This document shows, piece by piece, positions 56,003-64,000 of a stretch of 64,000 nucleotides of DNA (positions are counted from its first letter, which is position 1; every line of letters starts with the position of its first letter). Source of the DNA: Mycobacterium sp. (lineage in GTDB: Bacteria > Actinomycetota > Actinomycetes > Mycobacteriales > Mycobacteriaceae); the NCBI RefSeq assembly GCF_004298145.1, contig NZ_SCRH01000056.1:124001-188000 (forward strand), given 5' to 3'. The position numbers were made by a program, and so were the translations under genes. The notes under the pieces were generated by a model. That model was not told the DNA's origin. It did no database searches and saw only the letters and a list, made by a program, of their open reading frames with translations.

Positions 56003-56979
56003 CAGTCCAGATACCTCGGGGTGGGCGGGGCCGGCGCGGGGCCCAGCACTGTCAACCACTTGCGGTACAACGTGTTCCACGTACCGTCCCGGCGGATCCG
56101 TTCCAGGGTTCCGTTGACGAACCGCACCAGGCCGGTGTTGTTCAGATTGACGCCGATGCCATAGGGCTGAGTGGCCATGTTGGGTCCGACGATGTGCAAG
56201 TAGGGATCCTCTTCGACCAGGCCGGCGAGGATGGAGTCGTCGGTGCTGACGGCATCGATGAGTCGCTGTTGTATCGCCACCAGGCAGTCGGCCCAGTTGA
56301 CCACCGACACCACCACCGGGGGCGGGTCGATCTGCCGGATGCGGTGCAGCGAGGTGGTGCCCTTGGCCACGCAGACGCGTTTGCCGGACAGGTCGCTCAC
56401 CTTGACGATCGGCGAGTCACGGGGGGCGAGGATGCGTTGATTGGCGTCGAGGTAGACGGTGGAGAAGTTCACCAGCTTGCGCCGGTCGCAGGTGATGGTC
56501 ATGGTCTTGACCACGACGTCGACGTCGCCGCGCTGCAGCGCGGTGACCCGCTCGTCCGACGACAGGATCCGGTACTCGACGTGGGACGGGGCGCCGAAGA
56601 TGTCGCGGGCGATCTCGCCGGCAAGGTCGACGTCGAAGCCGGTGATCTCGCCGGTGATCGGGTCGCGGAAGCTGAACAGGTTGCTGCCGATGTCGAGCCC
56701 GACGATCAGCCTGCCCCGCGCGCGGATGTCGGCGACCGCGGCCTCCGCCTCCGCCTTGGTTCCGAAGGGCCGCAGACTGGCCGTCAGATCGCAGTTCTGA
56801 TCGGGGCCGTCGGGCGGCAGCGGCGGCTGCGGCGGCAACTGCTCCATGCCGACCGGTGTGGGCGGCGGCAACGTCGGGACGCTGGCCACGTGCAGCGTTT
56901 CCGTGTGCCCGCAGCCCGCCAGTACCACCACCGCGGCGGCCACGGTGCACGCCCGGCGGAGCAGCGGCAGGCGGATCAT
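56002..56979 (-). CDS. glnH: GlnH, amino-acid-binding lipoprotein
   Basis: A 325-residue solute-binding protein of the glutamine/polar amino-acid family. Lipoprotein signal RRACTVAAAVVVLAGC (Cys23), then a Pro-rich linker (PTLPPPTPVGMEQLPPQPPLPP), then a two-lobed domain: RLIVGLDIGSNLFSFRDP, GEITGFDVDLAGEIA, RGDVDVVVKTMTITCDRR, VSVVNWADCLVAIQQRLIDAVSTDD. It binds Asp, Glu or Gln and signals with GlnX to PknG rather than serving an ABC importer. The ATG at 56979 overlaps the glnX stop (TAATG). Confidence 0.95.
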   Translation of the reverse strand: MIRLPLLRRACTVAAAVVVLAGCGHTETLHVASVPTLPPPTPVGMEQLPPQPPLPPDGPDQNCDLTASLRPFGTKAEAEAAVADIRARGRLIVGLDIGSNLFSFRDPITGEITGFDVDLAGEIARDIFGAPSHVEYRILSSDERVTALQRGDVDVVVKTMTITCDRRKLVNFSTVYLDANQRILAPRDSPIVKVSDLSGKRVCVAKGTTSLHRIRQIDPPPVVVSVVNWADCLVAIQQRLIDAVSTDDSILAGLVEEDPYLHIVGPNMATQPYGIGVNLNNTGLVRFVNGTLERIRRDGTWNTLYRKWLTVLGPAPAPPTPRYLD

Positions 56980-58298
56980 TATCGGTACTCTTTCAGCCGC
57001 GGCCACAGTCCCAGGGCCACCGCGATGGCGGCACCGAGGCTGAGCACGACGCCGCCCACCTGGGCGCCGGACAGGCCGCTGCGCGCGTTGATGACGTCGT
57101 TGCGCAGGTGGACGCGGCCCTGGTCCATGGCCTTGACCAACTCGTCTTCCAGCTTGTCGAACGCCGGGGTGGAATCTTGCTCGCTGCTGCCCAGCGCGAC
57201 TTGGGTGGCGGCGCGATAGTTACCCACCGAGATGTACGAGCTGATCCGGTCGTTGGCCTGACGCCAGCGCAGCAGCAGCTGATCGGCGCCTTCCAGGTCC
57301 GGTTTGTCCACGGCATCGCTGCGGGACATGTACTGGTCGAGCAGGCGGTGCATCGAATCGATGCGCTGATAAAACGACTGCTTGCGCTGCTCTTCATCCC
57401 CGCGGCGGATCAGCGACAGCGTCTCGTCGGCGCGCGCCTGCTGGGCGGTGATCGCGACATTGGTGACGGTCTTGAGGGACTCCGCGGCGGTGTCCTTGGC
57501 GCTACGACTGGCCGTCGTAGAGATGGTTAGCGCAGTTCCGACCCACACCACCATGACGAGAATAGCGAGCGCACCCACGACCAGGCCCGGGTTGATCCGG
57601 CGCCGGGTGCGCCGGGCCAGCCAGCGATGGGAGAACGCGCCGAAGACCACCGTGGCGGCGACCACCAGGATGACCGGCGCCGGGATCTGGGTCGACGCGG
57701 TGGTTTCCACGTCCACCCGCTCCGACGTGGCCCGATAGAGCCGTGCCGCGTCGGGCAGGATCGTCGATTGCATCAGCCCCGACGCCTCCGACAGGTAGGA
57801 CGACCCGACCGGGTTGCCCGCCCGGTTGTTCGTCCGTGCGGTTTCGATCAGGCCGGTGTAGACGGCGAGCTCGGCGTTGATCCGGCCCAGTAGCTGCACC
57901 ATCGGCTCATCGGTGAGGCCGCTGGAGGACCTGGTCACGGCCACGGCCGCATCGGTGATGGCCTGCTCGTAGCGCTGCCGGACGGGCGGCGGTTCGGCTT
58001 CGGCGATGAACGCGGTGGCCGCCGCGGCGTCGGCTACCGACAGGGTGGTGTAGAGCCGCCCGGCCGCGAACGACAGCGGCTCGGTGTGGTTGAGCACCGT
58101 GGTGAGCACCTGTTGCCGGTGGTTGATGGTGGTCGAGGTGGCGAAGGCGCTCACCCCGCCGAGGGCCGCCAGGACGATGCCGATGGTCAGGATGCGGCCC
58201 GGCGTCGTCGAGATGAACCACCAGCGTGGATGAGCCGGTTCGGCCGGTGACCGCGATCCCTGCGGCTCGGTCGACGGGTGCGCCAGCTCAACCGTCAC
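56979..58298 (-). CDS. glnX: GlnX, membrane sensor partner of PknG
   Basis: A 439-residue protein with four predicted membrane segments: ILTIGIVLAALGGVSAFAT near the N-terminus, PAPVILVVAATVVFGAF and GLVVGALAILVMVVWVG in the middle, and GVVLSLGAAIAVALGLW at the end. Two helical sensor-like regions lie between them. It is the Rv0412c orthologue, which works with GlnH to stimulate PknG when aspartate or glutamate is present. First gene of glnX-glnH-pknG, with both junctions overlapping. Confidence 0.95.
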   Translation of the reverse strand: MTVELAHPSTEPQGSRSPAEPAHPRWWFISTTPGRILTIGIVLAALGGVSAFATSTTINHRQQVLTTVLNHTEPLSFAAGRLYTTLSVADAAAATAFIAEAEPPPVRQRYEQAITDAAVAVTRSSSGLTDEPMVQLLGRINAELAVYTGLIETARTNNRAGNPVGSSYLSEASGLMQSTILPDAARLYRATSERVDVETTASTQIPAPVILVVAATVVFGAFSHRWLARRTRRRINPGLVVGALAILVMVVWVGTALTISTTASRSAKDTAAESLKTVTNVAITAQQARADETLSLIRRGDEEQRKQSFYQRIDSMHRLLDQYMSRSDAVDKPDLEGADQLLLRWRQANDRISSYISVGNYRAATQVALGSSEQDSTPAFDKLEDELVKAMDQGRVHLRNDVINARSGLSGAQVGGVVLSLGAAIAVALGLWPRLKEYR

Positions 58299-58452
58299 GT
58301 CTGATCAGCCCTCATCTCTATGGCCACTGGATTTCGCTGCACGGACCTCTATAAGCGAAGTCTAAGAGCATGTTCGGGTGGATGGGTGGAGGCGGACGCA
58401 ATTGCCGACGCGCCGAAGGCCGCAAAGAACCAAGTCTGCCTATCCTTGATCC

Positions 58453-59085
58453 GTGCAGGGCGACGGTGACGGGTGGGTGATATCCGACAGCGGCGCCCAT
58501 TATTGGGGCAGGTATGGCGCGGCGGGTTTGCTGTTGCGGGCCCCCCAACCCGATGGCACGCCCGCGGTGCTGCTGCAGCATCGCGCGGTGTGGAGTCATC
58601 AGGGCGGGACGTGGGGATTGCCGGGAGGGGCCCGGGACAGCCACGAGACGCCCGAGCAGACGGCGGTCCGGGAAGCGAACGAGGAGGCCGGCCTCCTCGC
58701 CGAGCGGCTCGCCGTGCGCGCGACCGTGGTGACGGCCGAAGTCGCCGGGATCGGCGGTACGCAGTGGAGCTACACCACCGTGGTCGCCGACGCCGATGAG
58801 CAGCTGCACACCGTTCCCAACCGGGAAAGCGCCGAGATGCGCTGGGTGGCCGAGAACGAGGTGGCCGACCTGCCGCTGCATCCGGGCTTCGCGGCCAGCT
58901 GGCAACGGCTGCGTACCGCGCCGGCGTTGTTGCCGCTGGGCCACGGCGACGAACGCCGGCGGTACCTGCCGCGCACATTCGAGATCGAGACTGGGGTCTT
59001 CGTCTGGTGCGTGCCCGGCGAGGCCGACCAGGCACCGTCGCAGCTGAGCCGCCGAATCAGCTCGCTGCTGCAAGCGCCGAACTGA
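58453..59085 (+). CDS. mutT3: MutT3, Nudix hydrolase
   Basis: A 210-residue Nudix protein. The Nudix box is complete: GGARDSHETPEQTAVREANEEAGL (58 to 81 approx.), with the REANEE catalytic glutamates. It should remove oxidised guanine nucleotides (8-oxo-dGTP or 8-oxo-dGDP) from the pool. It starts with a GTG, 154 bp from the divergent glnX gene. The last 29 bases overlap thiE on the other strand. Confidence 0.92.
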   Translation: MQGDGDGWVISDSGAHYWGRYGAAGLLLRAPQPDGTPAVLLQHRAVWSHQGGTWGLPGGARDSHETPEQTAVREANEEAGLLAERLAVRATVVTAEVAGIGGTQWSYTTVVADADEQLHTVPNRESAEMRWVAENEVADLPLHPGFAASWQRLRTAPALLPLGHGDERRRYLPRTFEIETGVFVWCVPGEADQAPSQLSRRISSLLQAPN

Positions 59086-59740
59086 GCCGCCGGGCCGCCG
59101 CCCGCGGGTCGGCGGCCGCAGTGATCGCTCGCACCACCACGACGCGGCGCGCGCCGGAGTCGAGCACCTCGGGCAGCCGCTGCGCGTCGATGCCGCCGAT
59201 CGCGAACCACGGCTTGTCGGCCCCGAGCTCGGCGGCGGTGCGGACCAGTTCCAGCCCGGGTGCCTCGCGGTCCGGTTTGGTGGGCGTGGGCCAGCAGGGC
59301 CCGACACAGAAGTAATCCGCTTCGCTGAGTGCCGCGGCGGTGGCCTGCTCGGCGCTGTGGGTGGACGAGCCGAGCAGCACCTGGGGCCCGACGATGTCGC
59401 GGGCGATGGCCAGCGGCAGGTCGCCCTGCCCGAGGTGGAGCACATCGGCGCCGGCCGCGCGCGCGATGTCGGCGCGGTCGTTGACGGCGAACAGGGCACC
59501 GTGCCGGCGGGCCGCGTCGGCAAGGATCCGGCACGCGGCCAGCTCGTCACGTGCCTCGAGCGGTCCGAACCGCTGCTCTCCCGCCGACCCCTTGTCACGC
59601 AGCTGGATGATGTCCACGCCGCCGGCCAGGGCGGCGTCGGCGAACTCGGCCAGATCGCCGCGCTCGCGGCGCGCGTCGGTGCACAGATACAGCCGCGCGG
59701 TGGCCAGAACCGAGAGTCGTCTATCAACGGGACGCTGCAC
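59057..59740 (-). CDS. thiE: Thiamine-phosphate synthase
   Basis: A 227-residue TIM barrel that joins the pyrimidine and thiazole parts of thiamine. It shows LYLCTDARRERGDLAEF, GGVDIIQLRDKG, LFAVNDRADIARAAGADVLHLGQGDLP, LLGSSTHSAEQA, ADYFCVGPCWPTPTKPDR, and WFAIGGID (phosphate loop). It is read opposite to thiO-thiS-thiG across the TPP riboswitch region. Tail overlaps mutT3 by 29 bases. Confidence 0.95.
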   Translation of the reverse strand: MQRPVDRRLSVLATARLYLCTDARRERGDLAEFADAALAGGVDIIQLRDKGSAGEQRFGPLEARDELAACRILADAARRHGALFAVNDRADIARAAGADVLHLGQGDLPLAIARDIVGPQVLLGSSTHSAEQATAAALSEADYFCVGPCWPTPTKPDREAPGLELVRTAAELGADKPWFAIGGIDAQRLPEVLDSGARRVVVVRAITAAADPRAAARRLSSALAAAS

Positions 59741-59784
59741 ACCGAGACGCTAGCGCGCTAGCGTGGAGCCCGGAGAACCACCAG

Positions 59785-59887
59785 ACACGGGAGTCCCGGG
59801 AGCGGGGCTGAGAGTGGGCACAGCCGCAGCGACGAGGACCTGCCCTTACCGTCACACCTGATCCGGATCATGCCGGCGAAGGGAGGC
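59785..59887 (+). ncRNA. TPP riboswitch (THI element) of thiO-thiS-thiG
   Basis: GGGGCTGAGAG near 59804-59814 and ACCTGATCCGGATCATGCC with GCGAAGGGA at 59856-59884 are the two conserved TPP-binding parts. The 3' end reaches the ribosome site GGGAGG (59881-59886) eight bases before the thiO ATG. TPP binding should therefore hide this site and lower translation when thiamine is plentiful. No clear terminator follows. Confidence 0.95.
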
Positions 59888-59893
59888 TCGACA

Positions 59894-60925
59894 ATGACCA
59901 GGATGCCTTCGGGGGCACCGCTGGGGTCGCTGGCCGTCATCGGCGGCGGTGTCATCGGCCTGGCGGTGGCGCGTCGCGTCGCGCAGGCCGGGTGGTCGGT
60001 GCGGGTGCACCGCAGCGGGGAGCGGGGCGCGTCCTGGGTCGCCGGCGGCATGCTGGCTCCGCACAGCGAGGGCTGGCCCGGCGAAGAGCGGTTGTTGCGG
60101 CTGGGTCTGGAATCGCTGCGGCTGTGGCGCGAGGGCGGTTTCACCGACGGCCTGCCGGCGGAGGTGGTCACCGCCCACGAGTCGCTGGTGGTGGCCGTCG
60201 ACCGCGCCGACGTCGCCGACCTGCGCACCGTCGCGGACTGGCTGTCCGCGCAGGGACACCCGGTGGTCTGGGAGTCGGCCGCCCGTGACGTCGAACCCCT
60301 TTTGGCGCAGGGCATCCGGCACGGCTTCCGGGCGCCCACCGAGTTGGCCGTGGACAATCGGGCGGTGCTTCACGCGCTGGATGCGGAGTGCGAGCGCCTC
60401 GGGGTGCGGTGGGCGCCGCCGGTGCACGACCTGTCGGCCGTCGACGCCGATGCGGTGGTGATCGCCAACGGCATCGACGCACCGGCGTTGTGGCCCGGCC
60501 TGCCGGTGCGCCCGGTGAAGGGCGAGGTGCTGCGGCTGCGGTGGAGAAAAGGATGTATGCCGTTGCCGCAGAGGGTCATTCGCGCCCGAGCGCATGGGCG
60601 GCAGGTGTACCTGGTTCCGCGCGCGGACGGGGTGGTGGTGGGCGCCACCCAGTACGAACACGGGCGCGACACCGCCCCGGTCGTCTCGGGGGTGCGTGAC
60701 CTCCTCGACGACGCATGCGCGGTGCTGCCGGCGCTGGGTGAATACGAGCTGGCCGAGTGCGGCGCCGGGCTGCGCCCGATGACACCCGATAATCTGCCAT
60801 TGGTGCGTCGCCTGGACGCGCGCACGCTGGTCGCCGCCGGCCACGGCAGGTCGGGGTTCCTGCTGGCGCCCTGGACGGCGGAACAGATCGTCTCCGAACT
60901 GGCACCGGTGGGAGCACACCAATGA
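59894..60925 (+). CDS. thiO: Glycine oxidase ThiO
   Basis: A 343-residue FAD enzyme of the D-amino-acid oxidase family that turns glycine into iminoglycine (dehydroglycine) for thiazole synthesis. It shows LAVIGGGVIGLAVARRVAQAG, RGASWVAGGMLAPHSEG, CGAGLRPMTPDNLPLV and VAAGHGRSGFLLAPWTA (FAD-binding). First gene after the TPP riboswitch; its stop codon lies in the ATGA that begins the 52-bp repeat. Confidence 0.95.
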   Translation: MTRMPSGAPLGSLAVIGGGVIGLAVARRVAQAGWSVRVHRSGERGASWVAGGMLAPHSEGWPGEERLLRLGLESLRLWREGGFTDGLPAEVVTAHESLVVAVDRADVADLRTVADWLSAQGHPVVWESAARDVEPLLAQGIRHGFRAPTELAVDNRAVLHALDAECERLGVRWAPPVHDLSAVDADAVVIANGIDAPALWPGLPVRPVKGEVLRLRWRKGCMPLPQRVIRARAHGRQVYLVPRADGVVVGATQYEHGRDTAPVVSGVRDLLDDACAVLPALGEYELAECGAGLRPMTPDNLPLVRRLDARTLVAAGHGRSGFLLAPWTAEQIVSELAPVGAHQ

Positions 60926-61025
60926 TCCGCGCTGCGACGATGCAGAGCGAAGCGATGAGGAGGAGCGGCGCCAATGATCCGCGCTGCGACGATGCAGAGC
61001 GAAGCGATGAGGAGGAGCGGCGCCA
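60922..61025 (+). repeat. MIRU-like 52-bp repeat, two copies, in the thiO-thiS junction
   Basis: Two copies (60922-60973 and 60974-61025) begin ATGATCCGCGCTGCGACGAT and carry the ribosome-site-like GAGGAGGAG. The sequence type CGACGATGCAGAGCGAAGC with GATGAGGAG matches mycobacterial interspersed repetitive units. An ATGA stop/start motif lies at the start of each copy and again at thiS. Reading from the first ATG gives 35 codons ending in TGA at 61027-61029, inside the thiS ATGA. Confidence 0.92.
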
Positions 61026-61223
61026 ATGATCGTCGTGGTCAACGAGAAAAGGGTCGACGTCGACGCGCACACCACGGTGTCCGCGCTGCTCGATTCCCTG
61101 GGATTCGGCCCTCGCGGCGTCGCCGTGGCGATGGATGACGCGGTGCTGCCGCGATCGCGATGGGCGACAGAGCTTTTCGACGGTGCCCGACTCGAGGTGG
61201 TAACGGCGGTGCAAGGTGGCTGA
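61026..61223 (+). CDS. thiS: ThiS sulfur carrier protein
   Basis: A 65-residue ubiquitin-like protein starting MIVVVNEKRVDVDAHTT and ending VVTAVQGG. The C-terminal Gly-Gly is adenylated and thiocarboxylated to carry sulfur to ThiG. The ATG follows the second 52-bp repeat and its GAGGAG ribosome site. It overlaps thiG by eight bases. Confidence 0.95.
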   Translation: MIVVVNEKRVDVDAHTTVSALLDSLGFGPRGVAVAMDDAVLPRSRWATELFDGARLEVVTAVQGG

Positions 61224-62007
61224 CTTCAAACTGACGATCGCGGACCGCAGCTTCGCCTCGCGGCTCATCATGGGAACCGGGGGAGCCGGCAACCTGGCGG
61301 TGCTGGAAGAGGCGCTGGTCGCGTCGGGCACGGAACTGACCACCGTCGCGATCCGCCGGGTCGACGCCGAGGGCGGCACCGGATTGCTCGAGCTGCTCAA
61401 CCGGCTGGGCATCACGCCGCTGCCCAACACCGCGGGATGCCGCGGCGCGGCCGAGGCGGTGCTCACCGCGCAGTTGGCTCGCGAGGCGTTGAATACCGAC
61501 TGGGTCAAGCTCGAGGTGATCGCCGACGAACGCACACTGCTGCCCGATGCGATCGAATTGGTGCGGGCCGCAGAGCAATTGGTCGATGACGGGTTCGTCG
61601 TTCTGCCCTACACCAACGATGACCCGGTTCTGGCGCGCCGACTCGAGGACGCCGGATGCGCGGCGGTCATGCCACTGGGCTCGCCCATCGGGACCGGGCT
61701 TGGCATCACCAATCCGCACAACATCGAGATGATCGTCGCCGGGGCAGGCGTTCCGGTGGTGCTCGACGCCGGAATCGGTACCGCCAGCGACGCCGCGCTG
61801 GCGATGGAATTAGGTTGCGACGCCGTGCTGTTGGCTTCCGCGGTGACCCGGGCTGCCGATCCCGCCGCGATGGCCGCCGCGATGTCGGCCGCCGTCACCG
61901 CCGGCTACCTGGCCCGGCGGGCCGGGCGGATCCCGAAGCGGTTCTGGGCCCAGGCTTCGAGCCCGCGGCCGTCGACGATGCGGGCCGCGCAGGAGCCGGG
62001 CAATTGA
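61216..62007 (+). CDS. thiG: Thiazole synthase ThiG
   Basis: A 263-residue TIM-barrel enzyme that builds the thiazole phosphate from deoxyxylulose phosphate, iminoglycine and ThiS-thiocarboxylate. It shows FASRLIMGTGGAGNLAVLEEAL, TVAIRRVD, the Schiff-base Lys in NTDWVKLEVI, MPLGSPIGTGLGI and VLDAGIGTASDAALAMELG. GTG start, coupled to thiS. Confidence 0.97.
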   Translation: MADFKLTIADRSFASRLIMGTGGAGNLAVLEEALVASGTELTTVAIRRVDAEGGTGLLELLNRLGITPLPNTAGCRGAAEAVLTAQLAREALNTDWVKLEVIADERTLLPDAIELVRAAEQLVDDGFVVLPYTNDDPVLARRLEDAGCAAVMPLGSPIGTGLGITNPHNIEMIVAGAGVPVVLDAGIGTASDAALAMELGCDAVLLASAVTRAADPAAMAAAMSAAVTAGYLARRAGRIPKRFWAQASSPRPSTMRAAQEPGN

Positions 62008-62017
62008 ACCTGAGCCG

Positions 62018-62785
62018 ATGAGTCGTTATGTCGCACTGGGCAGTTCGATGGCCGCAGGTCCCGGTATCCGGCCACGCGCCGCGGGGGCCCCGCGGTGGTC
62101 GGGCCGGTCCGCGCGCAATTATGCGCACCTGATCGCCGGGCGGTACGACTACGACTTGGTCGACGTCACCTTCTCCGGCGCGACCACCGCGCACGTGCTC
62201 GCCGATCGTCAACGCGGCGCACCACCGCAAATCGACGCGCTGGACGGCTCGGAGAGCCTGGTCACCGTCACCATCGGCGGCAATGACGTCGGTTACGTTC
62301 CGCTGTTGATGGCCGCTTCGCTGCCGCGCCCGCTGCGGCGCCTGCCGCTGCTGGGCGACCGCATCCGCGAACTGCTGGATCGCGATGCGCGAAATCAAGC
62401 CCTTGACGCGGTGTTCGAATCGCTGTGTGCGGTGGGCCGTGCGGTGCGTCAGCGATCCGCCGGGGCGCGAATTTTCTTCGTCGACTACCTGACGATGCTG
62501 CCGCCCGCGGGCGTGCCGGCCGCACCGCTGTCGCCCGCGGACGCCGACCTGGGCCGGCATGTGGCCGCGACGCTGGAAAGGATGACGGCCGCCGCCGCAG
62601 CGGCAACCGGCTGTGAAATCATCCGCGCCGCCGCGGCCGGCCGCGAACACCACGCGTGGTCGGTCGAGCCCTGGACGACGCTGCCGGCGCGCTACGGTGT
62701 TCCGCTACCGGGTCGCCCCGCACCGTTGCACCCGAACCCCGCCGGGATGCGCGCGGTCGCGGAATTGATTGGGGCTCAACTGTAA
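62018..62785 (+). CDS. SGNH/GDSL-type esterase
   Basis: A 255-residue hydrolase. Block I is YVALGSSMAAGPG (nucleophile Ser in GSS), block III VTIGGNDVGY, and block V LHPNPAGM with the catalytic Asp/His pair region (His in HPN). No signal peptide is evident, so a cytoplasmic lipid or ester substrate is likely. It starts 10 bp after thiG and may ride on the same transcript. Not found at this spot in M. tuberculosis, as I recall. Confidence 0.87.
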   Translation: MSRYVALGSSMAAGPGIRPRAAGAPRWSGRSARNYAHLIAGRYDYDLVDVTFSGATTAHVLADRQRGAPPQIDALDGSESLVTVTIGGNDVGYVPLLMAASLPRPLRRLPLLGDRIRELLDRDARNQALDAVFESLCAVGRAVRQRSAGARIFFVDYLTMLPPAGVPAAPLSPADADLGRHVAATLERMTAAAAAATGCEIIRAAAAGREHHAWSVEPWTTLPARYGVPLPGRPAPLHPNPAGMRAVAELIGAQL

Positions 62786-62788
62786 ACG

Positions 62789-63310
62789 TCAGCCGTTGGT
62801 GCGCCACCACTGGTAGAGCGCGTTGACGTCGGTGTTGGACGAGGTTAGGTGGCCCAACACGTTTTTCGCGTCGTTGGTCCAGGTCAACGTCGCGTAGTTC
62901 TTGTAGGTGCCGCAGGCGATCTGCCCGCCGGTCTGGCCGTTCTGGCGCCAGGTCCCCGGTGACTGCCCGGCGTCCCCGCAGGCGGCCAGGGCCACGTCCT
63001 TGATGGTGGAACTGAACGCCGCGCCCAGGTTCGTGCTGTTGGAGAAGAGCGCGTAGGCGCCCGAACCAGGTCCGCCGGCATCGGAGCTCTGCCCGCAGAG
63101 AAGCTCGGCCAGTTCACCGGTTTCGGTCAGCTCTTGCGGCTTGCAGTTGTTCAAGCCGTAGCCCTTCGACAGCGAAGCGGCGAGCGTGTTCATGTCCGTC
63201 GCGCTACCGGTGTTGGGTTCCGCGGTCGCGGTGGCGCTGCCCGCTAAAACCAAGCCGCCTGTGAAAGCTGCGGCCGACACGACGCGCAGCGCGGTGATCA
63301 GATGTGACAT
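62789..63310 (-). CDS. Secreted mycobacterial protein, paralogue A
   Basis: A 173-residue exported protein. Signal peptide MSHLITALRVVSAAAFTGG to ATATA, then a mature domain of about 140 residues with LAASLSKGYGLNNC, LCGQSS, AACGDAG and ACGTY, giving four cysteines and a C-terminal YQWWRTNG. AGGGAG precedes the ATG. Very similar domains occur in several mycobacterial secreted proteins and, as I recall, as outer domains of some Ser/Thr kinases. Function unknown. It has a tandem paralogue. Confidence 0.8.
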   Translation of the reverse strand: MSHLITALRVVSAAAFTGGLVLAGSATATAEPNTGSATDMNTLAASLSKGYGLNNCKPQELTETGELAELLCGQSSDAGGPGSGAYALFSNSTNLGAAFSSTIKDVALAACGDAGQSPGTWRQNGQTGGQIACGTYKNYATLTWTNDAKNVLGHLTSSNTDVNALYQWWRTNG

Positions 63311-63399
63311 TTTTGACTCCCTGCGGTTGATGGAAATGAAGAGGGGTGAACGAATTTCGGTTGGCGGTGGAGGGAGTGGTTGCGGTCCGGGCGGGAACG

Positions 63400-63930
63400 T
63401 CAACCGTTGGCGCGCCACCACCGGTAGAGCGCCGCAACGTCGGTGCCGGACGCGCGCACGTAACTCAGCGTGTTTTTGGCATCCGTCGTCCAGATGATCT
63501 CCGCGGCGTTTTGGTAAGTGCCGCACGCCGCCTGCCCGGCGCTGGCGGCCGAACCGTCCTTGTGCCAGCTGGACGGCGACTGGTTGCCGTCCCCGCACGG
63601 CGTCAGGACGTCCTCCTTGATGGTGGCCCTGAACGCGGTGGCCAAGTTGTCGGCGTTGGTGAACAAGACGTACTTCGCCTGCGCCGGTCCTTTCGGGTCG
63701 GGGCTTTGCCCGCACGCGAGCACGGCCAGTTGCGTGGCGCGGTCGATGTTCTGGGCAGTGCAGTTGTTCAGGCCGTAGCCCTTCGACAGCGAGGCCGCGA
63801 GCATGTTGATGTCCGACGAGCTACCGGTATTGGCGGGGTCCGCGGTCGCGGTCACGCCGCCCGCGAACGCGAAACCGCCCGTGAGCACCGTTGCCACCGC
63901 CGCTCTCAGCGCGTTGCTGAAATCAGACAT
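63400..63930 (-). CDS. Secreted mycobacterial protein, paralogue B
   Basis: A 176-residue exported protein with signal MSDFSNALRAAVATVLTGG to VTATA. The mature domain shares LAASLSKGYGLNNC, ACGQSPD, CGDGNQSP and CGTYQNA and ends YRWWRANG. By eye it is about half identical to paralogue A, so the two are a tandem duplication 89 bp apart. AAGGAG precedes the ATG. Function unknown. Confidence 0.8.
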   Translation of the reverse strand: MSDFSNALRAAVATVLTGGFAFAGGVTATADPANTGSSSDINMLAASLSKGYGLNNCTAQNIDRATQLAVLACGQSPDPKGPAQAKYVLFTNADNLATAFRATIKEDVLTPCGDGNQSPSSWHKDGSAASAGQAACGTYQNAAEIIWTTDAKNTLSYVRASGTDVAALYRWWRANG

Positions 63931-64000
63931 GAATGGCTCCTTAACGGCCGCGGCTAACACGGATATTAGGGCTATGTCGTGGTAATGCAATACCTTCCGG

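Overview
The window is high-GC actinobacterial DNA, and its gene content is that of a slow-growing non-tuberculous Mycobacterium, most likely of the M. avium complex type (species inferred from gene content, not proven). It corresponds broadly to the M. tuberculosis Rv0337c-Rv0417 neighbourhood: an aspC-type aminotransferase and etfD, dnaK-grpE-dnaJ1-hspR, clpB, ttfA, pyrE, purA, purT, metZ, ndhA, fgd1, pta-ackA, glnX-glnH-pknG, mutT3 and the thiamine genes. No rRNA, tRNA, insertion sequence, CRISPR array or prophage was seen.

Layout. 1-7.7 kb: the 5' part of a YibE/F-type membrane protein gene, an aminotransferase, EtfD (with a repeated Pro/Ala/Lys tail), a membrane-anchored Hsp70-like protein with a Thr/Pro tail, a second Thr-rich membrane protein and an LpqJ-like lipoprotein. 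7.9-11.4 kb: an accessory catabolic-looking cluster (DUF7065-type protein, SDR, divergent TetR and a phosphotransferase) followed by an SDR relic. 11.5-15.8 kb: the heat-shock operon, with HspR boxes and a SigH-type promoter. 15.8-27.5 kb: epimerase and flavohaemoprotein, then clpB-ttfA-SDR-pyrE-lipoprotein-RNA methyltransferase, then a GH76 protein and a fused CoA-transferase. 27.5-33.4 kb: DedA, membrane proteins, a zinc-type CDF exporter with its own AT-rich palindrome, an M50 protease and an exported histidine-phosphatase-like protein. 33.6-40.2 kb: purA-thioesterase, purT-rhodanese-metZ and ndhA. 40.2-48.4 kb: secreted proteins, TetR, two acyl-CoA dehydrogenases, a BadH-like SDR, small membrane proteins, a methyltransferase, GNAT and MBL. 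48.4-64 kb: a 55-bp tandem repeat, fgd1-pta-ackA, a broken AbiEi-like gene, glnX-glnH-pknG, mutT3, thiE, then a TPP riboswitch with thiO-thiS-thiG, an SGNH hydrolase and two tandem secreted paralogues.

How the genes work together. DnaK/GrpE/DnaJ and ClpB form the disaggregation system, and both promoters carry HspR-type inverted repeats plus SigH-like elements. EtfD, the FadE proteins and the CoA-transferase link fatty or alicyclic acid oxidation to respiration, as does NdhA for NADH. Fgd1 makes F420H2, and Pta-AckA handles acetyl-CoA overflow. GlnX/GlnH sense amino acids for the kinase PknG, which controls 2-oxoglutarate and glutamate metabolism. ThiE/O/S/G make the thiazole and join it to the pyrimidine of thiamine, under TPP control.

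Most notable beyond routine annotation: (i) a two-copy 52-bp MIRU-like repeat inserted exactly into the ATGA junction of thiO and thiS, creating a 35-codon mini-ORF that restores stop/start coupling; (ii) the clpB promoter, in which the SigH-like -35 element lies inside the HspR inverted repeat; (iii) a 24-bp AT-rich palindrome in front of the CDF exporter; (iv) the membrane-anchored Hsp70-like ATPase; and (v) a set of hairpins upstream of ndhA. Compared with what I remember of M. tuberculosis, the purA-to-clpB block is inverted and fba and mgtE are missing from it.
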